A stretch of DNA of 64,000 nt from Platanthera guangdongensis (Eukaryota; Streptophyta; Magnoliopsida; Asparagales; Orchidaceae). Of this stretch, positions 43,483-53,470 are shown piece after piece. The translations under genes and the position numbers were made by a program. Within the stretch, counting starts at the first letter, position 1; every line of letters starts with the position of its first letter. The stretch lies in NCBI GenBank assembly GCA_039583875.1, contig CM077155.1, forward strand, positions 11,015,046 through 11,079,045, given 5' to 3'. Under the pieces are notes generated by a model, which made no database searches, had not been told where the DNA came from, and saw nothing but the letters and a program-made list of their open reading frames with translations.

Positions 43483-44680
43483 ATGGCTCCAAGGACAACT
43501 GCTGGGTTGGTCACTGGTTGCGAGCTTGTTCGAACTGGTTCTCTCACGCCTCGGACGAATTCCGCAACATCATTCTGATGCTGGAAGAGGCTGGGCTAAC
43601 ATTCGTCCTGGAGCACCCTTGTAAAATCTTGGACAAAGAGGTACTGGAGTTCTTCGCTACCGCAAGACTCCGAAATGGCGACTCACTTATCAAAAGCAAG
43701 GTGGCTGGGCCAAAAGTCAAGATGTCTGCCAGCAAGCTGACCCGCTTCCTGCAGCTTTCTAGCTCGGAGCATGAGGACTATCTGGAGGACGATGACAAAA
43801 CCAGAACTCTCTTATTCTGCGGTCTTCCACGAGGAACTAGGTCCATAAAGAGAAAGGATATGAATGAAGAAAGGAAGCTCCTGTCTGACATAATTGGAAA
43901 GGTGCTCATCTGCAAGCCGGGCTCTCATGACCATATCTCAGCGGATATGTTCAAGATCCTGATAGCTATTGTCTGCCGTAAAAGGTTCAACTGGGGGGGG
44001 TTGCTGTTCGAGAAGATAAAGGACACCTGGGCTCTCCGAGTTTTGGCCGTATTAAAGTCTGTATCTAAATCAGCTAAATGGAGACAGGTTTGACATGAGC
44101 AAAGGTGTTCCTCTACACTACTTGAAGAAGATGGACTCAAGTGTGTTTGACCGATGGAGAGGCGTATTGGGCAGACTGCCGTGGAAGAACAACAGGGAGT
44201 ATCTCCAGCAGTCACACCCCAGTGAAATTCCTGACACCTTGACTGCAGGAATCGAGGGGGAGCCTCTACCCCCTCATACTGATGTAGTATCTGACATCTC
44301 CCAGCTGGCCAGAGATGCTGTGGCAGATCTACACGAAGTAAGTGAACCTGAGCTGGAGAATGGGGAGGCCCCGAACCGAAACGAGCAAGGAGCCCAAGCT
44401 ACTGGACTGGAGACTGCTGACAACGAGTTGGAAGATGCTGCTGATATATGATTTCTTGGATGATGACGGAGAGGAAGACGGGATGAGGGACATGAAGTAT
44501 TGGAGGCTCCGGATCTTTTTGAACCTCCATCTGACAAGCATGCACCAGTGGAGGGGGAGTCAGATAAATCTACAAAGGCCGCCAGCATTCCTCCATTAGA
44601 GACTGTGCTTGTATCCAGCTCTACAGATGCGTCTGCTGAAGGGCAAGGCCCACAAGTGCCTCCGGCTCCCATTACGAGAT
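43483..44680 (+). pseudogene. Third ORF of C, N-terminal part
   Basis: The ATG at 43483 gives MAPRTTAGLVTGCELVRTGS, then a frameshift near 43550 into the frame with block 1 (GLTFVLEHPCKILDK, EVLEFFATARLRNGDS at about 43640) and block 2 (LLSDIIGKVLICKPGS, ICKPGSHDHISADMF, VCRKRFNWGGLLFEKI at about 43990). Another frame continues from 44095 (MSKGVPLHYLKKMDSSVFDR) with an acidic region to 44451, and another to 44682. Element D is inserted at 44686; the remainder lies at 52156-53233. Same family as the third ORFs of A and E. Confidence 0.75.
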
Positions 44681-44685
44681 GAGCT
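44681..44685. repeat. Target site duplication of D, left (GAGCT)
   Basis: GAGCT precedes D and recurs at 52151-52155 directly after it. Confidence 0.95.
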
Positions 44686-46309
44686 TGTTAAATTTTCTCA
44701 ACGTGGTCAGCAAGATAGCCCAAACACCAAATTAATATCTTCGGAACTACCCAGTTCGCACGCTGAACCTGCGGAAAACCCAAGGACTAGAGGTTGCACC
44801 CAACAAAACAATGGAAGCACAAGAAGGTCTTATTATGCATTCACTTCTTTACAATCCGAGGCATACATAGCGAGACATGATTTCGCTAGTATTACAGCTG
44901 TAAACAGAAGAAACCAAAAAACAAGCCGGGCGGACAGCACTCCAGTCCGCCGAGACCGCGAGGTCGCCGAGACCGCCGAGACCGCTGAGCTCGCCCAAGC
45001 TATGCTGCAATCCGCCGAATACCACGGAGTCCGCCGAGACCGCGAGGCCGCGCGGACAGACCGTTATTCGCCTCCTGCTGAACCCGAACTGAGGAACTCC
45101 CCTACCCGCCTGAAGCCGGCGGACAGGTTATTGAAGCTGGGAAAGTTGAAACAGAACTGACAAGCCGCAGAGCGACCTCCTGCTGAGTCCGCAGAGACCG
45201 CACACTTCCAAGCACTGACCGAAGTCACAGCCAAACTCCTGGCTCCTTGAAGTTATCCGCGCGACCTGCACACAGCAAACCGTCAGCCTGAAACAATCCG
45301 CGCGGACTGAAAAACACAGACCGCAGCACTCGCCCAACCCAATTTACTGTTCACTCACGTTACTTAGGTTACTGTAGATGTGCCAGGGGGGTCCTATTTA
45401 TAGGCCAGGTGAGGAGTGTGGTCACCGCCCATGAGATAGCGACACCGCCCCAGTCCGCGCGAATACAAACGACCGTCCGCTCAGTCCGCGAGGACTTAGC
45501 CAGTCACCAAGGGAAGCCGCCAGGAGCAAGGCAACCGTTGACGAACCCTCTCCAGTCCGCCCAAGCTAAGCGGACAAGGCACCAGCCCGCAAAGCTCCAA
45601 CACTGCAGGACAAACCCCCTTCAATGGCTGTCCGCACCAACCCGAGGCAGTCCGCAAGACCCACACCTCAATCCGCCACAAGTCCACGACCAAAGGCAAA
45701 CAGCAACAGTCCGCCCGGTCACAGCGGACTTGGCGGATACGGCGGACCACCATGAACTTGACACCAATGTGTGACCAAGTCCAAAACCATCAAGGGCCAG
45801 TGCGAGCATGGCGGACACAAAGTCCCGTCCGCCAAACACCCTAGCACAGACCGCAACCAGTCCGCGAGCTCCTCGCACTTGTCCAACGCAGTAGCACCAA
45901 GCCGGACTCCAAACATCAGTCCGCCAACCGGTCTCCACAGCAAGACCTGCTGTAACACCTGAGCTCGACAAGGCCTCAGCCAAGCTCAAGGCCCAGTCCG
46001 CAACAGCCCAACCGCGGACACACCAGTCCGCAAGGCTTCCCGCGAACTCGAACCAACCCGCCAACAGCGCAAAGCTGCACCCGCGGCCACTGAGCAATGC
46101 ACCAGTCCGCAAGCCTCTCTATCCGCAGATACCAGGCCGCACCAAACCGCGGACTCCATGCAACAACCCGCTCAGAACACAGCCGGCTTCCACCAGACTT
46201 CTCACCAGGCCGCAACCTCAGTCCGCCCAGTCCGCCCAGTCCGCCAAAGCTGTCCGCACAGGCCGCGCGGCCTGTCCCGTCACCCACTTCCACTTCACAA
46301 ATTTCAACA
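44686..46309 (-). repeat. 3' LTR of D
   Basis: In plus coordinates TGTTAAATTT ... AAATTTCAACA. GC-rich, full of CAGTCCGC / GCGGACT words. Minus-strand TATA box TATAAATA at 45395-45402. ORFs read from it on both strands are compositional. Confidence 0.95.
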
Positions 46310-47056
46310 CTCCCCCTTGAAGTGAGAAGTGGTGACCAAGCCCAGCAAGCTGCGCAAGCGTTCAAAAGGCCCCTTCGACAGCGGCTTCGTGAAGATGTCA
46401 GCAAGATTATCTTCACTCCGAACATGCCCGACCAGCAGAGACCCCTCCAACACCTTCTCCCTGATGAAGTGGTGATCAATCTCTATATGCTTGGTCCTGG
46501 CGTGACACACTGGATTGTTTACCAGTTTGAGAGCACTCTCATTGTCACCCCGGAGTAAAGTAGGCCCTTGCACTTCTTCATGAACATCCTCTATGAGCCT
46601 CCTCAACCAAACGGCTTCCCGAGCAGCCAAGGCCGAAGCCTTATACTCCGCCTCCGTGGTTGAAACCGACACCGAGTCCTGCTTCTTGCTACACCACGAG
46701 ATGCTAGCTGAACCGCAAGTGAACACATAACCCGAAGTAGACCTTCGATCATCCGAATCACCGCCATAGTCAGCATCCGTGTACCCGAGCAATGCAAACT
46801 CCGCATCCCTTCCATAGAGGAGTCCCATCTCAGAAGTCACCTTGACATACTTCAGAATTCCCTTCGCCGCCACTAGATGAGATTGCCTTGGTTCAGCCAT
46901 ATACCGACTTACTCGGCCAACAGCATAAGCTATATCCGGCCTTGTAATCGTCAGATAGATCAAGCTCCCAACAAGAGCCCTGAACACCAAGGGATCATTA
47001 AGAACCCTTCCCTCATCCGTCGAAGCTTCAGCCCAGATTCCAGTGGAGTAGAGCAC
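46304..47056 (-). CDS. pol: pol of D, RNase H part
   Basis: The end of RT and RNase H: LVGSLIYLTITRPDIAYAVG, TDADYGGDSDDRRSTSGYVF, STTEAEYKASALAAREAVWL, HARTKHIEIDHHFI and NLADIFTKPLSKGPFERL. The stop codon (46304-46306) and the last Cys codon lie inside the LTR, so the polyprotein ends in the first codons of the LTR. It is joined to the RT frame by a 1-nt shift near 47030. Confidence 0.9.
   Translation of the reverse strand: MLYSTGIWAEASTDEGRVLNDPLVFRALVGSLIYLTITRPDIAYAVGRVSRYMAEPRQSHLVAAKGILKYVKVTSEMGLLYGRDAEFALLGYTDADYGGDSDDRRSTSGYVFTCGSASISWCSKKQDSVSVSTTEAEYKASALAAREAVWLRRLIEDVHEEVQGPTLLRGDNESALKLVNNPVCHARTKHIEIDHHFIREKVLEGSLLVGHVRSEDNLADIFTKPLSKGPFERLRSLLGLVTTSHFKGEC
46310..46324 (-). 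promoter_or_regulatory. Polypurine tract of D
   Basis: On the minus strand CACTTCAAGGGGGAG abuts the LTR start TGTTGAAATTT. It overlaps the 3' end of the pol frame (HFKGEC). Confidence 0.88.
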
Positions 47057-47820
47057 TTCTTCCCTTCGCCCATGCCAAACCGCTTCACAATACGATCAGC
47101 ATACCCTTTCTGGCTAATGAGAATCCCGCACTCCTTCCTCTCCACTTCAAGACCAAGAAAGTGATGCAACTCTCCCAAGTCTTTCATCTCGAAGCGTATA
47201 GCAAGCTCTCCCCTGAGCCTTGCTACTTCCTCCTCCGAGTTCCCTGTGATGATCATATCATCCACATACAGCAGGACCAAGACTCTTAGCTCTCCCTTCT
47301 TCTTGACGAACAAGCTAGAATCCGAGTTAGAAGCCAGGTATCCACAGAACTGCAGGTACTCTGCAATCTTCCCATACCACGCTCGAGGAGCTTGCTTCAA
47401 CCCATAGAGAGCCTTCCTGAGTTTGCAGACATAGTCCGGATGCTTCTCAGAGACGAAACCAAGCGGCTGATCCATGAAGATGTCCTTGTCAATCTCTCCG
47501 TAAAGAAAGGCATTCTTCACATCGAGTTGCCACAACCTCCATCCCTTGCTAGCAGCCAAGGCGATCACCACTCTTACAGACGTCATCTTCGCAACTGGAC
47601 TGAATGTCTCCTCATAGTCTTCTCCATACTGCTGTGAGAATCCTCTAGCGACCAGGCGAGCCTTGAAACGATCAATGCTCCCATCAGCCTTCTTCTTCAA
47701 CTTATACACCCACTTGCAAGTAACCGGAGTAATGCCATCAACCTTGGGCACAAGGTCCCAGGTTTCATTCTTCTTCAGAGCATCAATCTCTTCCTTCATG
47801 GCACCTTCCCACTCCTTCAC
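46960..47820 (-). CDS. pol: pol of D, reverse transcriptase part
   Basis: RVT_2-type [81 protein letters not shown] and the catalytic LLYVDDMIITG (about 47270). All catalytic Asp are present. Two single-base frameshifts, near 47870 and 47030, separate it from the integrase and RNase H frames; otherwise it is undamaged. Confidence 0.92.
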   Translation of the reverse strand: MKEWEGAMKEEIDALKKNETWDLVPKVDGITPVTCKWVYKLKKKADGSIDRFKARLVARGFSQQYGEDYEETFSPVAKMTSVRVVIALAASKGWRLWQLDVKNAFLYGEIDKDIFMDQPLGFVSEKHPDYVCKLRKALYGLKQAPRAWYGKIAEYLQFCGYLASNSDSSLFVKKKGELRVLVLLYVDDMIITGNSEEEVARLRGELAIRFEMKDLGELHHFLGLEVERKECGILISQKGYADRIVKRFGMGEGKKCSTPLESGLKLRRMREGFLMIPWCSGLLLGA

Positions 47821-49565
47821 TCCAGTGGCCTCGTTGAAGTTTGCAGGCTCTCGCTCATCCAGAGGACCGCAAAGAAGCAGGAGACAAAGCTCACTGCATT
47901 CCCATCACAGTACCGAGCCGGTGGCTTAACCACCCTCTTCGATCTCCGAAGACACGGCTCCTTGCTCACGGCTTCCGTTGCTTCTTCAGGCTCCACTCCT
48001 ACCTGGGGCAAGCATTGAGCAGTGCTCCCCCTGCTTCCTGAGCCAGAAGGCTCAGCCTCGGAGTTCGAAGCAACAGGAGCTGCTGGTGAAACAGCAAGCT
48101 CCTCTTCCAAGCCTTCAGCAGCCTCCACCGGTGCTTCCTCAACCTTGCTACTTTCGGTAGGCTCCACCGAGCCACCTCCATATGACGTCAGCTCGTCAAA
48201 GACAACGTCTCTTGACACCACGAACTTCTTCGTCACAGGGTCCATGCACTTCCATCCCTTCTTCCGCTCATCATAGCCAACAAAGACAAGTTTCCTTGCC
48301 TTCGCATCCAGCTTTGTCCGTGAAGCATCCGGGACATGCACGTAGCAAGTTGAACCGAACACCCGAAGGTGTCCAACACTCGGCTTCTCCTTCAGCAACA
48401 GCTCAATGGGAGTCTTCATGTTGATAGGGCTGAGTGGCATCCGGTTGATAACATATGCAGCACAAGACATTCCCTCCGCCCAAAAGGACCTTGGGATATC
48501 TTTCGCATGCAGCCAGCATTTGCAGGTTTCCGTCAAATGACGGATCTTCCGCTCCGCTACCCCATTTTGTTGTGGAGTGTGAGCACAAGTAAGCTCCCGT
48601 TGGATCCCGTGCTTCCTGCAGAAGTTAGAAAACTCGGAAGAGACAAACTCCCCCCCCCCCCCGTTATCAGTTCTAAACTTCTTAATCCGCAAGCCAAGCC
48701 GGCCTTCTACCAACTCCTTGAACTCCACGAACAAACGGAAGGCATCCGACTTCTCCTTTAAGAAGTACACCCAAGTATACCTTGAGTAGTCATCAACCAA
48801 GACAAGCATGTATTTGCTTCCACCAAGGCTGGCAGTAACAGTCGGTCCCATCAGGTCGCCATGAATACACTCCAATGGTTTCTTGCTCCTTGTTTGAGAT
48901 TTATCAAACGGAAGGCGATGTGCCTTACCGTATTGACAGCCCGCACAAACATGCCCATCACCAAAGGAGGACAACATCGGCAACCCCCTCACCAGACTTC
49001 TACTCGCCATTGCCTTCAGCTTGTCCATGCCAACATGCCCCAGCCTCTCATGCCAGATAGCCGCACTATCATTGGCTCTCATCTTATCAACATAGGCACT
49101 GGTGGAAAGAACAAACAAGTTCTTCACCCTCCTCCCAACATGAGCAACATCAGCCTTCACCGCTGATACGTTGCGAAGGAACCTCACGTCTGTTGGCCCA
49201 AACAGAACGTGATACCCAGCGTCCACCGCGTTGGTCACCGAGAAGAGGTTCTTCTTCATGCCCGGCACGTGATACACACTCCTTAACGTGAGTGGCCCCT
49301 GATCACTACCCAAAGACACGACCCCCTCCTTCTCTACTGCATAAACAGTATTATCAGCAGTGATAATAGCTTCATTACCTGAGTAAGCCTGCATGGAGGT
49401 GAACTTCGACTTGTCTCCGGTGAGGTGATGACCACACCCGGAGTCGATGATCCACTCGCTGTTGAAGTCCTCAGCAGATAAGGCCCGGACACAAGTGCCC
49501 GTCATGAAAGCTCCTCCCCATTCTGCTTCTTCACTTCGAGCAAGCTTCCTCCTTTCCCGCAGCAT
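47817..49565 (-). CDS. pol: pol of D, protease and integrase part
   Basis: Protease active site WIIDSGCGHHLTGD (intact DSG, about 49445). Pre-integrase HHCC region: IWHERLGHVGMDKLKAM ... HVCAGCQYGKAHRLPF. Integrase core: IHGDLMGPTVTASLGGSKYM, VLVDDYSRYTWVYFLK, FRTDNGGGGEF, HTPQQNGVAERKIRHL. The C-terminal DNA-binding part has VFVGYDERKKGWKCMDP. A run of 13 G (plus-strand C, 48650-48662) expands the usual DNGGEF to four Gly in frame. The frame ends 583 codons on, after an off-frame tail near 47870. Confidence 0.93.
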   Translation of the reverse strand: MLRERRKLARSEEAEWGGAFMTGTCVRALSAEDFNSEWIIDSGCGHHLTGDKSKFTSMQAYSGNEAIITADNTVYAVEKEGVVSLGSDQGPLTLRSVYHVPGMKKNLFSVTNAVDAGYHVLFGPTDVRFLRNVSAVKADVAHVGRRVKNLFVLSTSAYVDKMRANDSAAIWHERLGHVGMDKLKAMASRSLVRGLPMLSSFGDGHVCAGCQYGKAHRLPFDKSQTRSKKPLECIHGDLMGPTVTASLGGSKYMLVLVDDYSRYTWVYFLKEKSDAFRLFVEFKELVEGRLGLRIKKFRTDNGGGGEFVSSEFSNFCRKHGIQRELTCAHTPQQNGVAERKIRHLTETCKCWLHAKDIPRSFWAEGMSCAAYVINRMPLSPINMKTPIELLLKEKPSVGHLRVFGSTCYVHVPDASRTKLDAKARKLVFVGYDERKKGWKCMDPVTKKFVVSRDVVFDELTSYGGGSVEPTESSKVEEAPVEAAEGLEEELAVSPAAPVASNSEAEPSGSGSRGSTAQCLPQVGVEPEEATEAVSKEPCLRRSKRVVKPPARYCDGNAVSFVSCFFAVLWMSESLQTSTRPLE

Positions 49566-50392
49566 GCCCAGGCTGCAGTTTGACCTTGCAGTCCCGCTTG
49601 AAGTGCCCTCGCTGATGACACCGGTAGCACTTCAGATTCTTCTTCCAGTCCTTAGGAGCATTGCTCCTCTCCGGCGGATATGAAGTTGAAGTCTCCTTCT
49701 CAACAGCGGCTGCACCTTCTTCTTCTTCTTCCCTTCCCATCCCTTCTTCTTGCCTGAGAAGAGAGCCTCGCTGCCTTCTGATTCAGATTCACTCCAGCCA
49801 TCTGCCTTGCTAAGCTCTCCTGCGAGGCAAGCAGATTCTCCAGCTCCAGCAGAGACGGCTGAGTAGCCCACCCTTGAACAGACGTAACAAAGGCCACATA
49901 CTCCTTCCGCAAGCCGCGGAAAATGTGCCTTTTCATCTTTGCCTCAGAGATAGGCTCATCAGGATCCAGTGCCGACAGCTCAGCACACAAGCTCTTCATC
50001 TTTAAGAAGTATCTGGAGATGGAAAGGTCTCCCTGAGTTGCCCTGGCCAACTCATTCTCCAGGAACTGAAGCCGCGCCACATTCTTCCTATTGAACAACT
50101 CATCAATGGTTGTCCAAATATCAGCAGCCGACTCACACCCAATGATGTGATCAAACAGTTCCGGAGAGACAGCTCTCTTCAGAACGAACTCTGCCTTAGC
50201 ATTAGTTCTTCTCCAGAGCCTCACCTGCTCAGCAGTACCGAAAGCAGCAGTTACTTCCTGTCTGTCGTCTCCACCGACGACTTCCCACAGCTCCTCGCCT
50301 AGAAGATAACTCTTCATGCACGACTTCCACTTTTTATAGTTAGTCGGCGTTAAGAGTTCAATGCCAAGACCTCTTGCTAAGCTTCCTTCCAT
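49531..50392 (-). CDS. gag: gag of D
   Basis: The ATG at 50392 starts MEGSLARGLGIELLTPTNYK, the usual copia gag opening ('..L.. NY..W...M...L'), followed by the UBN2-like core (WRRTNAKAEFVLKRAVSPEL, FDHIIGCESAADIWTTIDEL, IFRGLRKEYVAFVTSVQGW). Near 49795 and 49720 two shifts change frame, with GSEALFSGKKKGWEGKKKKK in the middle frame. A CCHC knuckle CYRCHQRGHFKRDC (about 49620) comes next, and pol then overlaps. Upstream frame up to 50455 is open but has no ATG that suits. Confidence 0.88.
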
Positions 50393-50520
50393 TGCAATCA
50401 CCTGTTGGTACCCTTCAGCAGCTCCGAGCAACAACACAGGTTGATCACCACTCAATCACTGAGTAACAACACTGGCTGACCTCCGCTCACGCAACTGAAC
50501 CACGCAACCTCAGAAACCTC

Positions 50521-50532
50521 GCTCTGATACCA
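50521..50532 (-). promoter_or_regulatory. Primer binding site of D (initiator tRNA-Met)
   Basis: On the minus strand TGGTATCAGAGC, a perfect 12-base match, directly follows the 5' LTR end with no spacer. Confidence 0.95.
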
Positions 50533-52150
50533 TGTTAAAATTTCTCAACGTGGTCAGCAAGATAGCCCAAACACCAAATTAATATCTTCGGAACTACCCA
50601 GTTCGCACGCTGAACCTGCGGAAAACCCAAGGACTAGAGGTTGCACCCAACAAAACAATGGAAGCACAAGAAGGTCTTATTATGCATTCACTTCATTACA
50701 ATCCGAGGCATACATAGCGAGACATGATTTCGCTAGTATAGCTGTAAACAGAAGAACCAAAAAACAAGCCGGGCGGACAGCACTCCAGTCCGCCGAGACC
50801 GCGAGGTCGCCGAGACCGCCGAGACCGCTGAGCTCGCCCAAGCTATGCTGCAATCCGCCGAATACCACGGAGTCCGCCGAGACCGCGAGGCCGCGCGGAC
50901 AGACCGTTATTCGCCTCCTGCTGAACCCGAACTGAGGAACTCCCCTACCCGCCTGAAGCCGGCGGACAGGTTATTGAAGCTGGAAAGTTGAAACAGAACT
51001 GACAAGCCGCAGAGCGACCTCCTGCTGAGTCCGCAGAGACCGCACACTTCCAAGCACTGACCGAAGTCACAGCCAAACTCCTGGCTCCTTGAAGTTATCC
51101 GCGCGACCTGCACACAGCAAACCGTCAGCCTGAAACAATCCGCGCGGACTGAAAAACACAGACCGCAGCACTCGCCCAACCCAATTTACTGTTCACTCAC
51201 GTTACTTAGGTTACTGTAGATGTGCCAGGGGGGTCCTATTTATAGGCCAGGTGAGGAGTGTGGTCACCGCCCATGAGATAGCGACACCGCCCCAGTCCGC
51301 GCGAATACAAACGACCGTCCGCTCAGTCCGCGAGGACTTAGCCAGTCACCAAGGGAAACCGCCAGGAGCAAGGCAACCATTGACGAACCCTCTCCAGTCC
51401 GCCCAAGCTAAGCGGACAAGGCACCAGCCCGCAAAGCTCCAACCACTGCAGGACAGCACCCCCTTCAATGGCTGTCCGCACCAACCCGAGGCAGTCCGCA
51501 AGACCACACCTCAATCCGCCACAAGTCCACGACCAAAGGCAAACAGCAACAGTCCGCCCGGTCACAGCGGACTTGGCGGATACGGCGGACACCATGAACT
51601 TGACACCAAGTGTGACCAAGTCCAAAACCATCAAGGGCCAGTGCGAGCATGGCGGACACAAAGTCCCGTCCGCCAAACACCCTAGCACAGACCGCAACCA
51701 GTCCGCGAGCTCCTCGCACTTGTCCAACGCAGTAGCACCAAGCCGGACTCCAAACATCAGTCCGCCAACCGGTCTCCACAGCAAGACCTGCTGTAACACC
51801 TGAGCTCGACAAGGCCTCAGCCAAGCTCAAGGCCCAGTCCGCAACAGCCAACCGCGGACACACCAGTCCGCAAGGCTTCCCGCGAACTCGAACCAACCCG
51901 CCAACAGCGCAAGCTTGCACCCGCGGCCACTGAGCAATGCACCAGTCCGCAAGCCTCTCTATCCGCAGATACCAGGCCGCACCAAACCGCGGACTCCATG
52001 CAACAACCCGCTCAGAACACAGCCGGCTTCCACCAGACTTCTCACCAGGCCGCAAACCTCAGTCCGCCCAGTCCGCCCAGTCCGCCAAAGCTGTCCGCAC
52101 AGGCCGCGCGGCCTGTCCCGTCACCCACTTCCACTTCACAAATTTCAACA
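50533..52150 (-). repeat. 5' LTR of D
   Basis: Nearly identical to 44686-46309; small indels make up a large share of the differences. Minus-strand TATA box at 51237-51244. It drives the genomic transcript of D if active. Confidence 0.96.
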
Positions 52151-52155
52151 GAGCT

Positions 52156-53233
52156 AGCCACTCACACTGTAAAATGTCATTCAGGGCATTGGGAATGAAC
52201 TCAAAGCCTCCTTGATGAAGCTCAGAATAAACTGTTGCACAGAATTAAGAAGTCTGAAAATCTCATGCTCAAGAATATGGTGGAGGTCAACCATAAACTT
52301 GACGTGATGGACAAGAAATTTGAAGAGAAGTATACCGCGGCCGTCGAAGCTGCACACTTCTTATGGCCGGATTGAAGAAGACACCGACACTCTTGCTGTA
52401 GTAAATCAGAACGCTCATGTTGTAGCAAACAACATTCAAAAGTTTGACGGTAATATGGTCACTCTCAACGCAAATCAGCAGGCCTTGGTCACTGAATTCT
52501 CCCGGACCACCAAGCATATTGATGACTCCCTACACTCCTATGCAAACTCATCGCTGTCGAAGCCAAAAAGTGGGAGAAGGACTACATTGCTAAGATGGCT
52601 GAACTCCGAGAAGTCATGATCAATAACTTCGAACAGTCAAACAAGTACGTCTATGAGAGCTGCTGGTGGATGCTCCAACAGGCGTTAGGCGTCGTTTTGC
52701 CTGACAACCCTGCAGGTATTCATGCTCCTGAGACTTCTATGGCTGCTGCGGGAGTAAGTGCTGCTGAGGGAATAGGTGCAAGTGCTGCAGATGTTCCCAT
52801 AAGTGAGCTGATGCTAGGCTATTTCCAAAGCTAAACTGATGAGCATGTTTGACTAAGAGGCCCTAGCAAAATCCAGGGCAAGCAAAAAGCTCAAGAAGGG
52901 ACCTATAAGGAGACACAGGCTGAAAAGAGAACTCGATTGAGTGAGGAGGAAGTAAGAAATGAAAAGTGGAGTCCAGTTTCAAAGAATATCATCTTGGATA
53001 CCTTCTGGCTACAGGAACAGGGGGAAATCAATCGAAAGGAGGTATACAGCCAGTATGAATGGGAGATGCATAAGACGTATGAAGCGAAACGAAACATCTT
53101 CTTCAGAAACAACACGGATGTAGATAAAGTTCCTACTCCCAGATATTACCCGAAGCCTAAAGAGTACATGGAGAGACAAAGGAAGAAGTTTTTGGCGCAA
53201 AAACTCAAGGATGACTTAGCTAAGGAAAGATAG
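52156..53233 (+). pseudogene. Third ORF of C, C-terminal part
   Basis: Continues after D in several frames. The first (52160-52370) carries helix-rich MVEVNHKLDVMDKKFEEKY; 52320-52619 continues with VVNQNAHVVANNIQKFDGNM. Then comes 52595-52834 (MINNFEQSNKYVYESCWWML, Ala-rich end), and after a stop the basic C-terminus 52937-53233 (YYPKPKEYMERQRKKFLAQK). The YxPKPxxYxxRQ end also occurs in the third ORF of A (YYLKPYSYQRKQ, about 57740), which confirms homology at both ends. Frame breaks near 52370, 52610 and 52834. Confidence 0.68.
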
Positions 53234-53461
53234 TCAACAACTTGTAGCTTGTCATTCTCTCCTAAGAACATTTAATGCTTGTTGTTATGATATGAATAAT
53301 TCTGAGATTATATATATATACTTTGTATTTGAATATGTGAATGACTCAAGTCCTGATCTGGTTGTTTATATTCTCTTGTGCTGCATGTTTAACTTCCGAA
53401 TGCTTTATTATTCGATTAGTGTTATTCATCTTAGCTAGTAGGGTTTTGGCTTCGTCAAATA
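53234..53461 (+). other. 3' UTR of C
   Basis: AT-rich, with no ORF. Contains a TATATATATA run (about 53310) and the shared 'TAGGGTTTTGGCTTCG' context before the polypurine tract that A and E have as 'AGGGTTCTGACTTC'. Confidence 0.5.
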
Positions 53462-53470
53462 GGGGGAGAT
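53462..53470 (+). promoter_or_regulatory. Polypurine tract of C
   Basis: GGGGGAGAT immediately before TGTTGGGTAT; A has the same at 58026-58034 and E has GGGGAAGAT at 60111-60119. Confidence 0.85.

Larger units (their letters stand above)
44686..52150 (-). mobile_element. Copia element D, youngest insertion
   Basis: 7465 bp, with LTRs of 1624 bp (44686-46309) and 1618 bp (50533-52150), primer site, polypurine tract, gag and full pol domains, and TSD GAGCT. All lie on the minus strand. The polyprotein has five or so apparent frameshifts but almost no other damage. Domain order protease-integrase-RT-RNase H defines Ty1/copia; the Gag and pol style is TNT1-like, but lineage is not certain. Confidence 0.96.

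Noticed and set aside
45409..46558. ORFs of 120-160 codons on both strands in the D LTR, repeated at 51251-52055
   Set aside because: Present in both LTR copies, compositional, and broken by the same small indels that distinguish the LTRs; no start context or family.
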